Of a DNA stretch of 57,276 bases, positions 35,576 to 43,625 are shown in pieces. The stretch spans positions 247 through 57,522 of the forward strand of contig DDEX01000102.1 of NCBI GenBank assembly GCA_002336845.1, in the 5' to 3' direction. This DNA is from Rhodobacteraceae bacterium UBA1943. Its GTDB lineage: Bacteria; Pseudomonadota; Alphaproteobacteria; Rhodobacterales; Rhodobacteraceae. Numbering within the stretch: position 1 is the stretch's first letter; every line of letters starts with the position of its first letter. A model generated the notes under the pieces. The model was given only the letters and a program-made list of their open reading frames with translations. It did no database searches and was not told the DNA's origin. Position numbers and translations under genes: made by a program.

Positions 35576-36462
35576 GATCCGATTTCGCCCGAGACATAGG
35601 TGGCCGCCGCGGTAACGGCGGCGTTCAGGGCCGTCGCGCGATCCGCGCCAGTCCGTTCGGCCACAAGATGCGCGGCCATGAAGGTGTCGCCCGCGCCGGT
35701 GACGCGCGCCACCAGCACCGGGGGCGGGCAATCGGTGATCACGCCCGCGCCTTGTGTGCCTTCGGCGCAGGCCTTGCCGCCATTGGTCACCAGCACCCGG
35801 GCAGCCCCCCGCGCCAGCATTGCCTCGGCCGCCGCAACGGCGGTGTCGGCATGGCCGCGGGTCAGAAGGTTCGCCTCTTCAAGGTTCACATACAGCGTTG
35901 CGCGGTGGTGGCGCATGAGGGGTAAAAGGCGTTCCGCCTTACCGGGGCTGGCGGGGGCCACGCGCAGGTCGGCGGCGGCGAACAGCGGCGAGGTGGCGAT
36001 GTCTGACAGCAGCGCCTCGGTCAGGTTGCCGTCCAGCGCGATGGGGCCATTCCACGGCGCCTCGGCAGTGCCAAGGCGGCCATCGGCCAGGGGGCGCAGG
36101 ATCTTGTCGCCCGCCGCCTCCAGTGAGTGCGCATCGGCGATGGCGGCGATCAGGCCGTTCGCACCCTCGACCGCCATGTATCGGTCGGTCGGCAAGTCGT
36201 CCGAGCGATAGGCGTGATCGGTGATCAGGCCCATCCGGGCACAGGCGGCGATCAGCTCATCGCCCTCGGGGTCTCGACCCACAGCGGTCAGGATGGCAGG
36301 GCAGAGGCCAAAGCGCGCCAGCGTCATGGCAATGTTCATCGCCACCCCGCCGGGCAGCCGGGTGATGCGCCCCGGCACATCCGCGCCTATCCGCATGGAG
36401 GAAGGCGAGCGGCCGATAATGTCCCACAGCACGGAACCGATGCAAAGAATGTCTGGCGTCAT
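35572..36462 (-). CDS. psuK: PfkB family kinase, probable pseudouridine kinase
   Basis: This 296-residue sugar kinase has the two PfkB signatures, GGVAMNIAMTLARFG near residue 38 and the ATP/anion-hole motif RVTGAGDTFMAAHL near residue 265. D in GAGD is the catalytic base. The PfkB family includes ribokinase, fructokinase and adenosine kinase. The assignment to pseudouridine kinase rests on its position as first gene of an operon with psuG. A very long in-frame extension upstream (to 36675) is not coding-like, and ATG 36462 gives the normal start MTPDILCIGS. Confidence 0.87.
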   Translation of the reverse strand: MTPDILCIGSVLWDIIGRSPSSMRIGADVPGRITRLPGGVAMNIAMTLARFGLCPAILTAVGRDPEGDELIAACARMGLITDHAYRSDDLPTDRYMAVEGANGLIAAIADAHSLEAAGDKILRPLADGRLGTAEAPWNGPIALDGNLTEALLSDIATSPLFAAADLRVAPASPGKAERLLPLMRHHRATLYVNLEEANLLTRGHADTAVAAAEAMLARGAARVLVTNGGKACAEGTQGAGVITDCPPPVLVARVTGAGDTFMAAHLVAERTGADRATALNAAVTAAATYVSGEIGS

Positions 36463-36607
36463 GGCTATTGATTGCCTTATCTGGCAAACCGCGCGCAAGC
36501 AGAAAGGTCGGTTGCCTCCGGCGGGGATATTTGGGCCAAGATGAAGGGGCGGGCCGCTTTTGGCTTGCAAACCGGGACAGGGCAGTCTAAGGGGCGCGCA
36601 CTTCACA

Positions 36608-36680
36608 GGCAGGTGCGGGCCTTGTCGGGGAGAAATCCCGTCAGGTCCACCGGTTGGGGGAAACCCTGAGAACACCTGCC
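36608..36680 (+). promoter_or_regulatory. Structured leader of rpsB-tsf mRNA (candidate S2 autoregulatory element)
   Basis: Eight-base arms GGCAGGTG (36608-36615) and CACCTGCC (36673-36680) pair perfectly and enclose smaller hairpins, including CGGG/CCCG (36626-36629 and 36637-36640) and GGG-GGAAA-CCC. The structure ends 27 bases before the rpsB ATG. Ribosomal protein S2 is known to repress its own operon in gammaproteobacteria through a leader. A similar role here is inferred, and the structure is not one I recognise. No clear -35/-10 was found upstream. Confidence 0.4.
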
Positions 36681-36707
36681 AAGGTTCAAACCGGAAAGGA
36701 TACGAGC

Positions 36708-37463
36708 ATGGCTCTTCCCGAGTTCACCATGCGTCAGCTGCTGGAAGCTGGCGTTCACTACGGCCACCAGACCGCACGCTGGAACCCCCGCATGGGCGAG
36801 TATATCTATGGCGACCGCAACGGTATCCATATCCTCGACCTGACCCAGACCGTCCCGATGCTGGACGCCGCTCTGAAGGTCGTGCGTGACACCGTCGCCA
36901 AGGGCGGCCGCATCCTGTTCGTCGGCACCAAGCGTCAGGCGCAAAAGCCGATCGCTGAAGCTGCTGAGAAATGCGCTCAGTATTACATGAACCACCGCTG
37001 GCTGGGCGGCACGCTGACCAACTGGAAGACCATCTCGAACTCGATCCTGCGTCTGAAGCAGATCGACGAGCAACTGGCTTCCGGCGCCGAAGGTCTGACC
37101 AAGAAAGAGCGTCTTGGCATGGAGCGCGATCAGGCCAAGCTGCAAGCCAGCCTTGGCGGCATCCGTGAAATGGGCGGCACCCCGGACCTGTTGTTCATCA
37201 TCGACGTTGGCAAGGAAGACCTCGCCATCCTCGAGGCGCAAAAGCTGGGCATCCCGGTCGTGGCCGTGGTTGACACCAACTGCTCGCCCAAGGGCGTGGA
37301 TTATGTGATCCCCGGCAACGACGACGCGGCCCGCGCCATTGCGCTCTACTGCGACCTCGTGGCCCGTGCCGCGCTGGACGGCATGTCGGCCCAGATGGGC
37401 GCCGCCGGCGTTGACCTGGGCGCGCTGGAAGCCGCACCCGAAGAAGAAGCCGTCGAGGCCTAA
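36708..37463 (+). CDS. rpsB: 30S ribosomal protein S2
   Basis: The 251-residue S2 protein starts MALPEFTMRQLLEAGVHYGH. It contains QTARWNPRMGEYIYGDRNGI, HHRWLGGTLTNWKTIS (as NHRWLGGTLTNW) and GIPVVAVVDTNCSPKGVDYV, all diagnostic of S2. S2 joins the 30S subunit late and is needed for mRNA binding near S1. The ATG at 36708 is preceded by GGAAAGGA. tsf follows after 83 bases containing a GC hairpin (37500-37520), the usual order rpsB-tsf. Confidence 0.97.
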   Translation: MALPEFTMRQLLEAGVHYGHQTARWNPRMGEYIYGDRNGIHILDLTQTVPMLDAALKVVRDTVAKGGRILFVGTKRQAQKPIAEAAEKCAQYYMNHRWLGGTLTNWKTISNSILRLKQIDEQLASGAEGLTKKERLGMERDQAKLQASLGGIREMGGTPDLLFIIDVGKEDLAILEAQKLGIPVVAVVDTNCSPKGVDYVIPGNDDAARAIALYCDLVARAALDGMSAQMGAAGVDLGALEAAPEEEAVEA

Positions 37464-37499
37464 GGCCCGTTTTCCCAAGGCCCGTCACGGGGCTGTCAC

Positions 37500-37520
37500 C
37501 CGGCGGGGATATTCCGCCGG
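37500..37520 (+). other. GC hairpin between rpsB and tsf
   Basis: Seven-base arms CCGGCGG (37500-37506) and CCGCCGG (37514-37520) surround the loop GGATATT. No T-run follows, so it is not a standard terminator. It may stabilise the mRNA or set the ratio of S2 to EF-Ts by processing. Confidence 0.45.
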
Positions 37521-37546
37521 GCAACATCCGATTTCAGGAGTCTGAC

Positions 37547-38458
37547 ATGACCACAGTCACCGCAGCGATGGTGAAGGAACTGCGCGAATCGACCGGCGCA
37601 GGGATGATGGATGCCAAGAAGGCGCTGACCGAGAACAACGGCGACATGGAAGCCGCCGTTGACTGGCTGCGCACCAAGGGCCTGGCCAAGGCCGCCAAGA
37701 AGGCCGACCGCGTTGCGGCCGAGGGCCTGGTGGGCGTTGCCGTGTCGAACGGCAAGGGCGTTGCCGTCGAGATCAACTCGGAAACCGACTTCGTGGCCAA
37801 GAACGCCGACTTCCAGGCCCTGGTGCGCGAAGTTGCCAAGGTTGCGCTGGAAACCGGCGACGAGGTTGAGGTGGTCAAGGCCGCCGACCTGAACGGCAAG
37901 ACCGTGGATACCGTCATCCAGGAAGCCGTTGCCCGCATCGGCGAAAACCTGAACTTCCGCCGCCTGCACATTCTGGAAGGCGACACCGTGGTGTCTTACG
38001 TCCACAATGCCGCGACCGAAGGCATGGGCAAGATCGGCGTGCTGGTTGCGCTGAACGGCCCGGCCGAAAAGGCCAAGGAAATCGGCAAGCAATTCGCCAT
38101 GCACATCGCGGCCACCTCGCCGCTGTCGCTGTCGGAAGCCACGCTTGATCCGGTTGTGGTCGAACGCGAGCTGGCGGTGCAGACCGCCAAGGCGCTGGAA
38201 GAAAACGCTTCCTCTGCCAAGCCCAAGCCCGATGCTGTTATTCACAACAACATCATCCCGGGCCGTATGAAGCGGTTCCTGTCGGAAAACACCCTGCTGG
38301 GCCAGGCCTTCGTGATCAACCCCGACCTGACCGTGGAAGCCGCGGCCAAGGAAGCGGGCGTCGAGATCACCGGCTATGCCCGCGTGGCGGTTGGCGAAGG
38401 CATCGAAAAGAAGTCCGAGGACTTTGCCGCCGAAGTGGCCAAGGCCCTGCAAGGCTGA
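37547..38458 (+). CDS. tsf: Translation elongation factor Ts
   Basis: EF-Ts exchanges GDP for GTP on EF-Tu. The 303-residue protein has the N-terminal UBA-like domain (AAMVKELRESTGAGMMDAKK, ALTENNGDMEAAVDWLRTKG), then the core with VAVEINSETDFVAKNADF and two dimerisation subdomains. It ends GYARVAVGEGIEKKSEDFA. Length and motifs are normal. It is transcribed after rpsB and is closed by a good intrinsic terminator at 38481-38508. Confidence 0.97.
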   Translation: MTTVTAAMVKELRESTGAGMMDAKKALTENNGDMEAAVDWLRTKGLAKAAKKADRVAAEGLVGVAVSNGKGVAVEINSETDFVAKNADFQALVREVAKVALETGDEVEVVKAADLNGKTVDTVIQEAVARIGENLNFRRLHILEGDTVVSYVHNAATEGMGKIGVLVALNGPAEKAKEIGKQFAMHIAATSPLSLSEATLDPVVVERELAVQTAKALEENASSAKPKPDAVIHNNIIPGRMKRFLSENTLLGQAFVINPDLTVEAAAKEAGVEITGYARVAVGEGIEKKSEDFAAEVAKALQG

Positions 38459-38480
38459 TCTTGCCGCAACTGCGGTGCGG

Positions 38481-38508
38481 GGGCCGGTGCGCAAGCGCCG
38501 GCCCTTTT
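38481..38508 (+). terminator. Intrinsic terminator after tsf
   Basis: Ten-base arms GGGCCGGTGC (38481-38490) and GCGCCGGCCC (38495-38504) pair, with one G-U, around the loop GCAA, followed by TTTT (38505-38508). This is a compact rho-independent terminator that ends the rpsB-tsf transcript 22 bases after the tsf stop. Confidence 0.8.
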
Positions 38509-38542
38509 GCTTTGGGTTGATCCTTGCCGGCTTTTGGTGCAA

Positions 38543-38563
38543 ATATGTTATATTATAACATAT
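38543..38563 (+). promoter_or_regulatory. Zur-type operator upstream of the COG0523 GTPase gene
   Basis: This is a perfect 21-bp palindrome with 10-bp arms ATATGTTATA and TATAACATAT around one central T. It ends nine bases before the gene's ATG at 38573. In alphaproteobacteria the zinc repressor Zur binds AT-rich GTTATA-N-TATAAC palindromes, and genes for COG0523 GTPases are a classic Zur target. The site would block transcription initiation or elongation when zinc is abundant. The base composition stands out sharply from the GC-rich surroundings. Identification as Zur, not another Fur-family protein, is inference from target and sequence. Confidence 0.72.
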
Positions 38564-38572
38564 GGAGTCGCC

Positions 38573-39766
38573 ATGCCGCCAGATCCCCGCCTTCCCGTTA
38601 CCGTGCTGTCCGGCTTTCTGGGTGCCGGAAAGACCACCGTCCTGAATCACATCCTGAACAACCGCGACGGGCTGAAGGTGGCCGTCATCGTCAATGACAT
38701 GAGCGAGGTGAACATCGATGCCGATCTGGTGCGCGAGGGGACCGAACTGTCGCGCGCCGAGGAAAAGCTGGTCGAGATGACCAATGGCTGCATCTGCTGC
38801 ACGCTGCGCGATGACCTGCTGACAGAGGTGCGGCGGCTGGCCGGGGCAGGGCGGTTCGACTATCTGCTGATCGAATCGACGGGAATTGGCGAACCTTTGC
38901 CCGTCGCTGCAACCTTTGAGTTTCGTGACGAGGCGGGCGACAGCCTGTCCGACATTGCCCGGCTGGATACGATGGTCACGGTGGTCGATGCGGCCCATCT
39001 GTTGAAGGACTACTCCAGCCACGATTTTCTGGCTGACCGCGGCGAAAGCCTTGGGCCGCAGGATGAGCGGCGTCTGGTCAACCTGTTGACCGAACAGATC
39101 GAATTCGCCGATGTCGTGGTGCTGAACAAGGCCGCGCTGGCCGGGCCCCAGCGGCTAGAGGCGGCACGGCGCATCGTGATCGCCCTCAACCCCGAGGCGC
39201 GCCTGATCGAGGCCGATTTCGGCGCCGTTCCCCCACGCGCCGTGCTGAACACCGGCCTGTTCGACCCCGACTGCGCCGCGATGCACCCGCTTTGGGCCAA
39301 AGAGCTTTACGGTTTTGCCGAGCATGTGCCGGAAACCGAGGAATACGGTGTCAGCTCTTTCGTTTATCGTGCACGGAAACCCTTTGATCCGGCCCGGCTG
39401 CATGCGGTTCTGAACGGCGATCTGCCGGGCGTGATCCGGGCCAAAGGGCATTTCTGGCTGGCCACAAGGCCAGATTGGGCGGGGGAGTTTTCACTGTCAG
39501 GGGCTTGGTCGCAGGTGCGCCCGCTGGGGCGTTGGTGGGCGGCGGTTCCGCAGGGCCGCTGGCCGCAGGACAAGGCGCTGCTGGCAGAGATTGCAGCGCG
39601 CAGTGCCGCGCCATGGGGCGACCGCAGGCAAGAGCTGGTGTTTATCGGCAGCGACATGGATCAAGACAAGATCAGCCGTGCCCTGAATGCGGCCCTGGTG
39701 GCTGAAGATCACTTTGAGCCTGCCGCATGGTCCGGTCTGGCCGATCCATTTCCGGTCTGGTCCTGA
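38573..39766 (+). CDS. COG0523/CobW family GTPase, probable zinc chaperone (ZigA-like)
   Basis: This 397-residue metal-handling GTPase has Walker A SGFLGAGKTTVLNH, the metal-binding CxCC motif (TNGCICCTLRDDLL), ESTGIGEP, and NKAAL as the guanine-recognition motif. The CobW C-terminal domain starts near residue 260. A Zur-type operator lies immediately upstream, so it is likely made under zinc limitation to deliver zinc to client enzymes. The cobalamin role of CobW itself is less likely without cob genes nearby. The start at 38573 is used because the operator and ribosome binding region (GGAG) precede it. Confidence 0.87.
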   Translation: MPPDPRLPVTVLSGFLGAGKTTVLNHILNNRDGLKVAVIVNDMSEVNIDADLVREGTELSRAEEKLVEMTNGCICCTLRDDLLTEVRRLAGAGRFDYLLIESTGIGEPLPVAATFEFRDEAGDSLSDIARLDTMVTVVDAAHLLKDYSSHDFLADRGESLGPQDERRLVNLLTEQIEFADVVVLNKAALAGPQRLEAARRIVIALNPEARLIEADFGAVPPRAVLNTGLFDPDCAAMHPLWAKELYGFAEHVPETEEYGVSSFVYRARKPFDPARLHAVLNGDLPGVIRAKGHFWLATRPDWAGEFSLSGAWSQVRPLGRWWAAVPQGRWPQDKALLAEIAARSAAPWGDRRQELVFIGSDMDQDKISRALNAALVAEDHFEPAAWSGLADPFPVWS

Positions 39767-39774
39767 TCTGCCAT

Positions 39775-39808
39775 AAAAAAGCGGTGCGGACCTGGGGGAC
39801 CGCACCGC
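39775..39808 (-). terminator. Intrinsic terminator read on the minus strand (end of the LuxR transcript)
   Basis: Nine-base arms GCGGTGCGG (39781-39789) and CCGCACCGC (39800-39808) flank a ten-base loop. On the minus strand they are followed by six T (AAAAAA at 39775-39780 on the given strand). It should end transcripts coming from the LuxR gene at 40039, leaving a 3' untranslated stretch of about 230 bases. The hairpin may also slow the convergent COG0523 transcript. Confidence 0.7.
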
Positions 39809-40038
39809 CTGCCGAGCCCTTGGGGATGAGGACGCCCGGCAATTTCCGACATCACCGGCCAGAATGGGCCAGGACGACCGACAGGGAGAGATCGCAGGAA
39901 GCGACCTTGAAGGCCGACACGACGTCATGAAAATACATGCTCGCCACGCCCGCCCGTTCCTGGCCGAAGCCACCACTCACGGAACATCAAGCAGTCTTCC
40001 ACCACAGGGTGAAATCTGAAAGTGGGGGATTCCCTACC

Positions 40039-40830
40039 CTAGCGTGTCGTAACCATGACAGAGCCCGGCAGTTCGGGCTGTTCGTTGAAGATCAGATTCA
40101 TCATCGCCGCCTTGGCCACAGCCTGCGCGGTGGTATCGACGCTCAACGCTTCTCGGGCCAGGCGCAGGTGCTTTTCCACCATGGCAGGGGAAATCTGCAT
40201 CAGCATGGCCACATCCTGCGTGGTCTTGCCGTCGGCCACCCATTCCAGCGCCTCGCGCTGGCGCTGGGTCAGGCTGCGGCGTGCGGTGGGGAAGGGCAGG
40301 CTGGTCAGGCGCAGGTGCATCATATGGGCCAGCGACAGGATCTCTCCGTGACGCTCGGCAAAGATGTGGTCCACAGTCGGCGGGTCCAGCCCGGGATCGG
40401 CGATCAGGCCAAGACCGCCCTTGGCCCTGGTCGAGTTTTCGGGATAGCTGACCGTAATTCCGGCCACGATGCCCATTGCCAGGTTCTGGCGCACGGTATC
40501 CGCCTCTTCCGGCGTCAGCTTGCCCGCCAGAAAAGCCTCTCGCACCCAAGACCAGGTGCAGGCGCCGACGTTGTTCAACGTCCAGCGGAAAGCCGGTGTT
40601 TTCGAGAAGAATCCATTGCGAAAATAGAACTGGGCATAGTTCGCATCGCAACTGGTCAGGAACAATGCGTCGTCCGGATCGCCGACCGACCGGGGCCCGC
40701 GATACAGCGTGAAGCCATAATTGACGCGTGAAAAGCCCAAGCCTGCAAAATGCGGAACCGCAAGGCTCCACACATCATGGACCGTACGCGCTTCGGCAAT
40801 GCGCGTCAGGAGTGACAGAATGCCTGTCAA
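40039..40830 (-). CDS. LuxR family transcriptional regulator with autoinducer-binding-like domain
   Basis: This 263-residue protein has an N-terminal ligand-type domain with the LuxR-like segment DANYAQFYFRNGFFSKTPAF. The C-terminal GerE helix-turn-helix is RSLTQRQREALEWVADGKTT, QDVAMLMQISPAMVEKHLRL. It resembles acyl-homoserine-lactone receptors, but no LuxI synthase lies in the window, so it would be a solo receptor or sense something else. The start is a TTG at 40828-40830 with GAGG six bases upstream; no in-frame ATG lies before it. It is divergent from the FAD oxidoreductase gene at 40957. A long 3' untranslated region ends at the terminator 39775-39808. Confidence 0.83.
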   Translation of the reverse strand: MTGILSLLTRIAEARTVHDVWSLAVPHFAGLGFSRVNYGFTLYRGPRSVGDPDDALFLTSCDANYAQFYFRNGFFSKTPAFRWTLNNVGACTWSWVREAFLAGKLTPEEADTVRQNLAMGIVAGITVSYPENSTRAKGGLGLIADPGLDPPTVDHIFAERHGEILSLAHMMHLRLTSLPFPTARRSLTQRQREALEWVADGKTTQDVAMLMQISPAMVEKHLRLAREALSVDTTAQAVAKAAMMNLIFNEQPELPGSVMVTTR

Positions 40831-40956
40831 CTTTGCCTCATACCTTTCATGACAACATCTGCGGATGCGAAATTGCGGTGCAGGTTGTCCTCATCCCGCG
40901 CCAAGTTTATGCCTTGTGGCATCGGTCTGTCGAGGCCGTTCAACAGGGTAACGAAA

Positions 40957-42135
40957 ATGACGGAACGTGTTGACGTCGCGATTATCGGCGGCGCTGTTAT
41001 GGGGTCCTCTTGCGCCTGGTGGCTGACGCGGATGCAGCCCGGCCTGAAGGTCATGGTGATCGAGCGCGATCCGACCTATGCCCATTCGGCCACGGCGCTG
41101 TCTGTCGCCTCGGTCCGCCAACAGTTCAGCCATGCCACGAATGTGGAAATCTCGCGCTTTGGAATTGATTTCATTCGGAATTTTTCGGAAAAGATGGGGC
41201 CGGACGGCGGTGTTTCCTCATTGGGGTTGAAGGAAAACGGCTATCTGTTCCTGTCGCGCACCGCCGAAGGGGCGGCGTTGCTTTCGGATCTGGCGGCGAT
41301 GCAGCGCGATCATGGCGCCGCAACCGAGGTCTGGACGCCCGAGCAGGTCAAGGCCCGCTATCCCTGGATGGAGGTTGGTGACGTTACGGCAGGCAGCTTT
41401 GGCCCAAGGGATGAGGGCTGGTTTGACAACATGGGCTTGCTGGCGGGTTTCCGCAACGCCGCCCGGGCGCAAGGGGTGCGCTTTGTCAAGGATGAGGCGG
41501 TCGGGCTGGAGATGGCCTGCGGTCGGGTGACAGGGGTGCGGCTGGCTTCGGGTCAGCTTGTGGAATGCGGTGTGGTCGTGAATGCGGCGGGAACCCGCGG
41601 CGCGACCGTGGCAGGTTGGGCAGGCCTGTCGCTGCCGGTCGAACCGCGCAAGCGCACCGTCTTTGTCATCGACGCCCCGAACGCCCGGCACCCTGATGCG
41701 CCCCTGCTGATCGATACCGGCTATTACATGCGGCCAGAGCATGGCCAATGGATCATCGCCACAGTGCCAGAGGGCGATGGCCCCTGTGATCCCAATGACT
41801 TCGAACCCGATCTTCATTTGTTCGAGGATGTGATCTGGGAACAGGTCTATAATCGCGCGCCTGGGTTCGATGCGGTAAAGGTCGTGCGCCACTGGGTGGG
41901 GCAATATGACTACAATACTCTGGACCAGAACGCGGTTCTGGGCCCGCACCCGGATGTGCCGAACTTTTTCTTCATGAACGGGTTTTCCGGCCATGGGCTG
42001 CAACAATCGCCCGCGATTGGCCGGGGCACGGCCGAACATATCCTGACTGGCGGCTGGCAAAGCCTGGATCTGTCGGAGCTGTCGATCGACAGGGTGATTG
42101 CCGGACGGCCATTTCTGGAAATGGCGATCGTCTGA
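40957..42135 (+). CDS. FAD-dependent oxidoreductase, DAO/FOXRED1-like
   Basis: This 392-residue flavoprotein has the dinucleotide loop VAIIGGAVMGSSCAWWL at the N-terminus and VIERDPTYAHSATALSVASV just after, the usual DAO family layout. It closes with the second FAD contact, PNFFFMNGFSGHGLQQSPAI. DAO-type enzymes oxidise amino acids or amines such as sarcosine, glycine or D-amino acids. The GFSGHGLQQSP ending matches FOXRED1-like proteins; the substrate is not evident. The start at 40957 is preferred because it gives MTERVDVAIIGG. The divergent LuxR gene lies 126 bases upstream. Confidence 0.85.
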   Translation: MTERVDVAIIGGAVMGSSCAWWLTRMQPGLKVMVIERDPTYAHSATALSVASVRQQFSHATNVEISRFGIDFIRNFSEKMGPDGGVSSLGLKENGYLFLSRTAEGAALLSDLAAMQRDHGAATEVWTPEQVKARYPWMEVGDVTAGSFGPRDEGWFDNMGLLAGFRNAARAQGVRFVKDEAVGLEMACGRVTGVRLASGQLVECGVVVNAAGTRGATVAGWAGLSLPVEPRKRTVFVIDAPNARHPDAPLLIDTGYYMRPEHGQWIIATVPEGDGPCDPNDFEPDLHLFEDVIWEQVYNRAPGFDAVKVVRHWVGQYDYNTLDQNAVLGPHPDVPNFFFMNGFSGHGLQQSPAIGRGTAEHILTGGWQSLDLSELSIDRVIAGRPFLEMAIV

Positions 42136-42142
42136 CCAAGGT

Positions 42143-42161
42143 CAGGCCCACTCAGGGCCTG
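42143..42161. terminator. Hairpin between convergent oxidoreductase and gph genes
   Basis: Seven-base arms CAGGCCC (42143-42149) and GGGCCTG (42155-42161) surround the loop ACTCA. The gph stop codon lies within it. No T-run follows on either strand, so it is a weak bidirectional terminator candidate placed exactly where one would be useful. Confidence 0.4.
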
Positions 42162-42787
42162 AAATCATCATGGTGGTCGAAAATCCATTGTGCACCAAGG
42201 GCTTCTGGCGCGCTTTTCCTGTAACCGCCGGTGAACAGCGCAAAGGGAATTTGCGCGTTGCGGGCGGTTTCGGCATCCACCTCACTATCGCCGACGAAAA
42301 TTGCGGCACCGCCGCCAGAGTCGCGGATCGCTTGCAGCAAGGGCAGGGGGTCGGGCTTGCGCCGGGGCAGGGTATCTCCGCCGATCACCACCGCAAACCG
42401 GTCGGTCAGGCCAAAATGCGCCAGCACGGCGCGGGTTGGTGCCTGTGGCTTGTTGGTGCAGATCGCCAGGCGATAGCGGGTTGAAAGATCGGCCAGCATC
42501 GCCTCAACACCCGGATATAAGGAAGTCAGATCAAAGCGTTGCTGATAGATGTTCTCAAACCTCTCCACCATGCGGTGATGCTGCTCGCCACTGGTGGGCA
42601 GACCCACATGCGCCAGTATCCGGGCTACCAGCGTTGGCAGCCCATTGCCGACGAAAGAGGTGATCAGCGGATAGGAAAGCTCTGGCAGGCCTTCCTGTGC
42701 CAGAACATCGCGCGCCACGCCATGAATCTCTGCCGCAGAGTGGATCAGCGTGCCGTCAAGGTCGAAAACCAGAACCGGGTCAGCCAT
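42152..42787 (-). CDS. gph: Phosphoglycolate phosphatase (HAD superfamily)
   Basis: This 211-residue HAD hydrolase has motif I FDLDGTLIHS, motif II in LAICTNKPQAPTRAVL, and motif III/IV RRKPDPLPLLQ and FVGDSEVDAETARNA. It removes phosphate from 2-phosphoglycolate, formed by Rubisco oxygenation and by DNA repair. rpe lies directly upstream with an eight-base overlap. The pair gph-rpe is common, and in photosynthetic relatives it sits with Calvin cycle genes. The start at 42787 gives the usual short N-terminus MADPVLVFDLDG. Confidence 0.9.
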   Translation of the reverse strand: MADPVLVFDLDGTLIHSAAEIHGVARDVLAQEGLPELSYPLITSFVGNGLPTLVARILAHVGLPTSGEQHHRMVERFENIYQQRFDLTSLYPGVEAMLADLSTRYRLAICTNKPQAPTRAVLAHFGLTDRFAVVIGGDTLPRRKPDPLPLLQAIRDSGGGAAIFVGDSEVDAETARNAQIPFALFTGGYRKSAPEALGAQWIFDHHDDFRP

Positions 42788-43469
42788 GGGCTGCCTGGGC
42801 GGCAGCCCGGATCGACCTGATGTTTTCACCGTAAGGCTTTGGATTATCGACAGAACCGCCCTTGAACACCGCAGATCCGGCCACCAGAACATCCGCGCCC
42901 GCCGCAGCCACCAAAGGCGCCGTTTCGGGCGTAACGCCGCCGTCGATCTCGATATGGATAGGCCGGTCGCCGATCATGGCACGCAAGGCGCGCACCTTGT
43001 CCAACTGGCTGTGAATGAACTTCTGGCCACCAAAGCCGGGGTTCACCGTCATCACGCAGATCATATCAACCATATCAAGCAGATATGGAACGGCCTCCAG
43101 ACCCGTGCCGGGATTCAGCGCAAGGCCAGCTTTTTTCCCATGGCCGCGAATGGCTTGCATCGTGCGGTGAATGTGCGGACCGGCCTCGAGATGCGCGGTG
43201 ATCACATCGGCGCCAGCCTTGGCATAGGCCTCAATATAGGCGTCAACCGGCGCGATCATCAAATGGACATCCATGGTGCCTTTGATATGCGGCCGGATCG
43301 CCGCGCAGGTTGCCGGACCAAAGGTCAGGTTCGGCACGAAATGACCGTCCATCACATCGACATGAACCCAGTCAGCGCCTTGCGCCTCGATTGCACGGCA
43401 TTCGGCGCCGAAATTCGCGAAATCGGCCGACAGGATAGACGGGGCGATCTTGATAGAGCGGTCGAACAT
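42780..43469 (-). CDS. rpe: Ribulose-phosphate 3-epimerase
   Basis: Rpe interconverts ribulose 5-phosphate and xylulose 5-phosphate in the pentose phosphate and Calvin pathways. The 229-residue TIM barrel shows IAPSILSADFANFGAECRAI, GADWVHVDVMDGHFVPNLTF with the metal-binding His and Asp, VMTVNPGFGGQKFIHSQLDK and IDGGVTPETAPLVAAAGADV. It is intact at its normal length. The chromosomal dif site and the microvirus prophage begin about 70 bases upstream of its start codon; its promoter must lie in the short gap or across the junction. Confidence 0.95.
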   Translation of the reverse strand: MFDRSIKIAPSILSADFANFGAECRAIEAQGADWVHVDVMDGHFVPNLTFGPATCAAIRPHIKGTMDVHLMIAPVDAYIEAYAKAGADVITAHLEAGPHIHRTMQAIRGHGKKAGLALNPGTGLEAVPYLLDMVDMICVMTVNPGFGGQKFIHSQLDKVRALRAMIGDRPIHIEIDGGVTPETAPLVAAAGADVLVAGSAVFKGGSVDNPKPYGENIRSIRAAAQAAHG

Positions 43470-43536
43470 CGGGGAACCTCATTTTTCGCGGTTTCTAACG
43501 GTTTTATCCGCCTTGGGCCAGTGCCGGATCGCACAT

Positions 43537-43564
43537 GTATTACATAATACTGATTATGCGAAGC
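43537..43564 (-). other. dif site (attL of the microvirus prophage)
   Basis: Read on the minus strand this 28-bp site is an XerC arm GCTTCGCATAA, a central six TCAGTA and an XerD arm TTATGTAATAC. It closely parallels E. coli dif (GCGCATAA...TTATGTTA). It lies at the left end of the prophage and keeps two good recombinase arms, so it should still work for chromosome dimer resolution. The 14-bp core TACTGATTATGCGA (43548-43561) is repeated at the other end. Confidence 0.8.
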
Positions 43565-43625
43565 CCTGTAGGCTCTGGTTGTGGCGCGTTCCTGCGCTGC
43601 ACAAACAGTTGCAAAAGGATATACA

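Noticed and set aside
39852..39938. 28-codon minus-strand frame (MYFHDVVSAF...) after the LuxR gene
   Set aside because: It has a weak ribosome binding site and no recognised product; more likely part of the 3' untranslated region.
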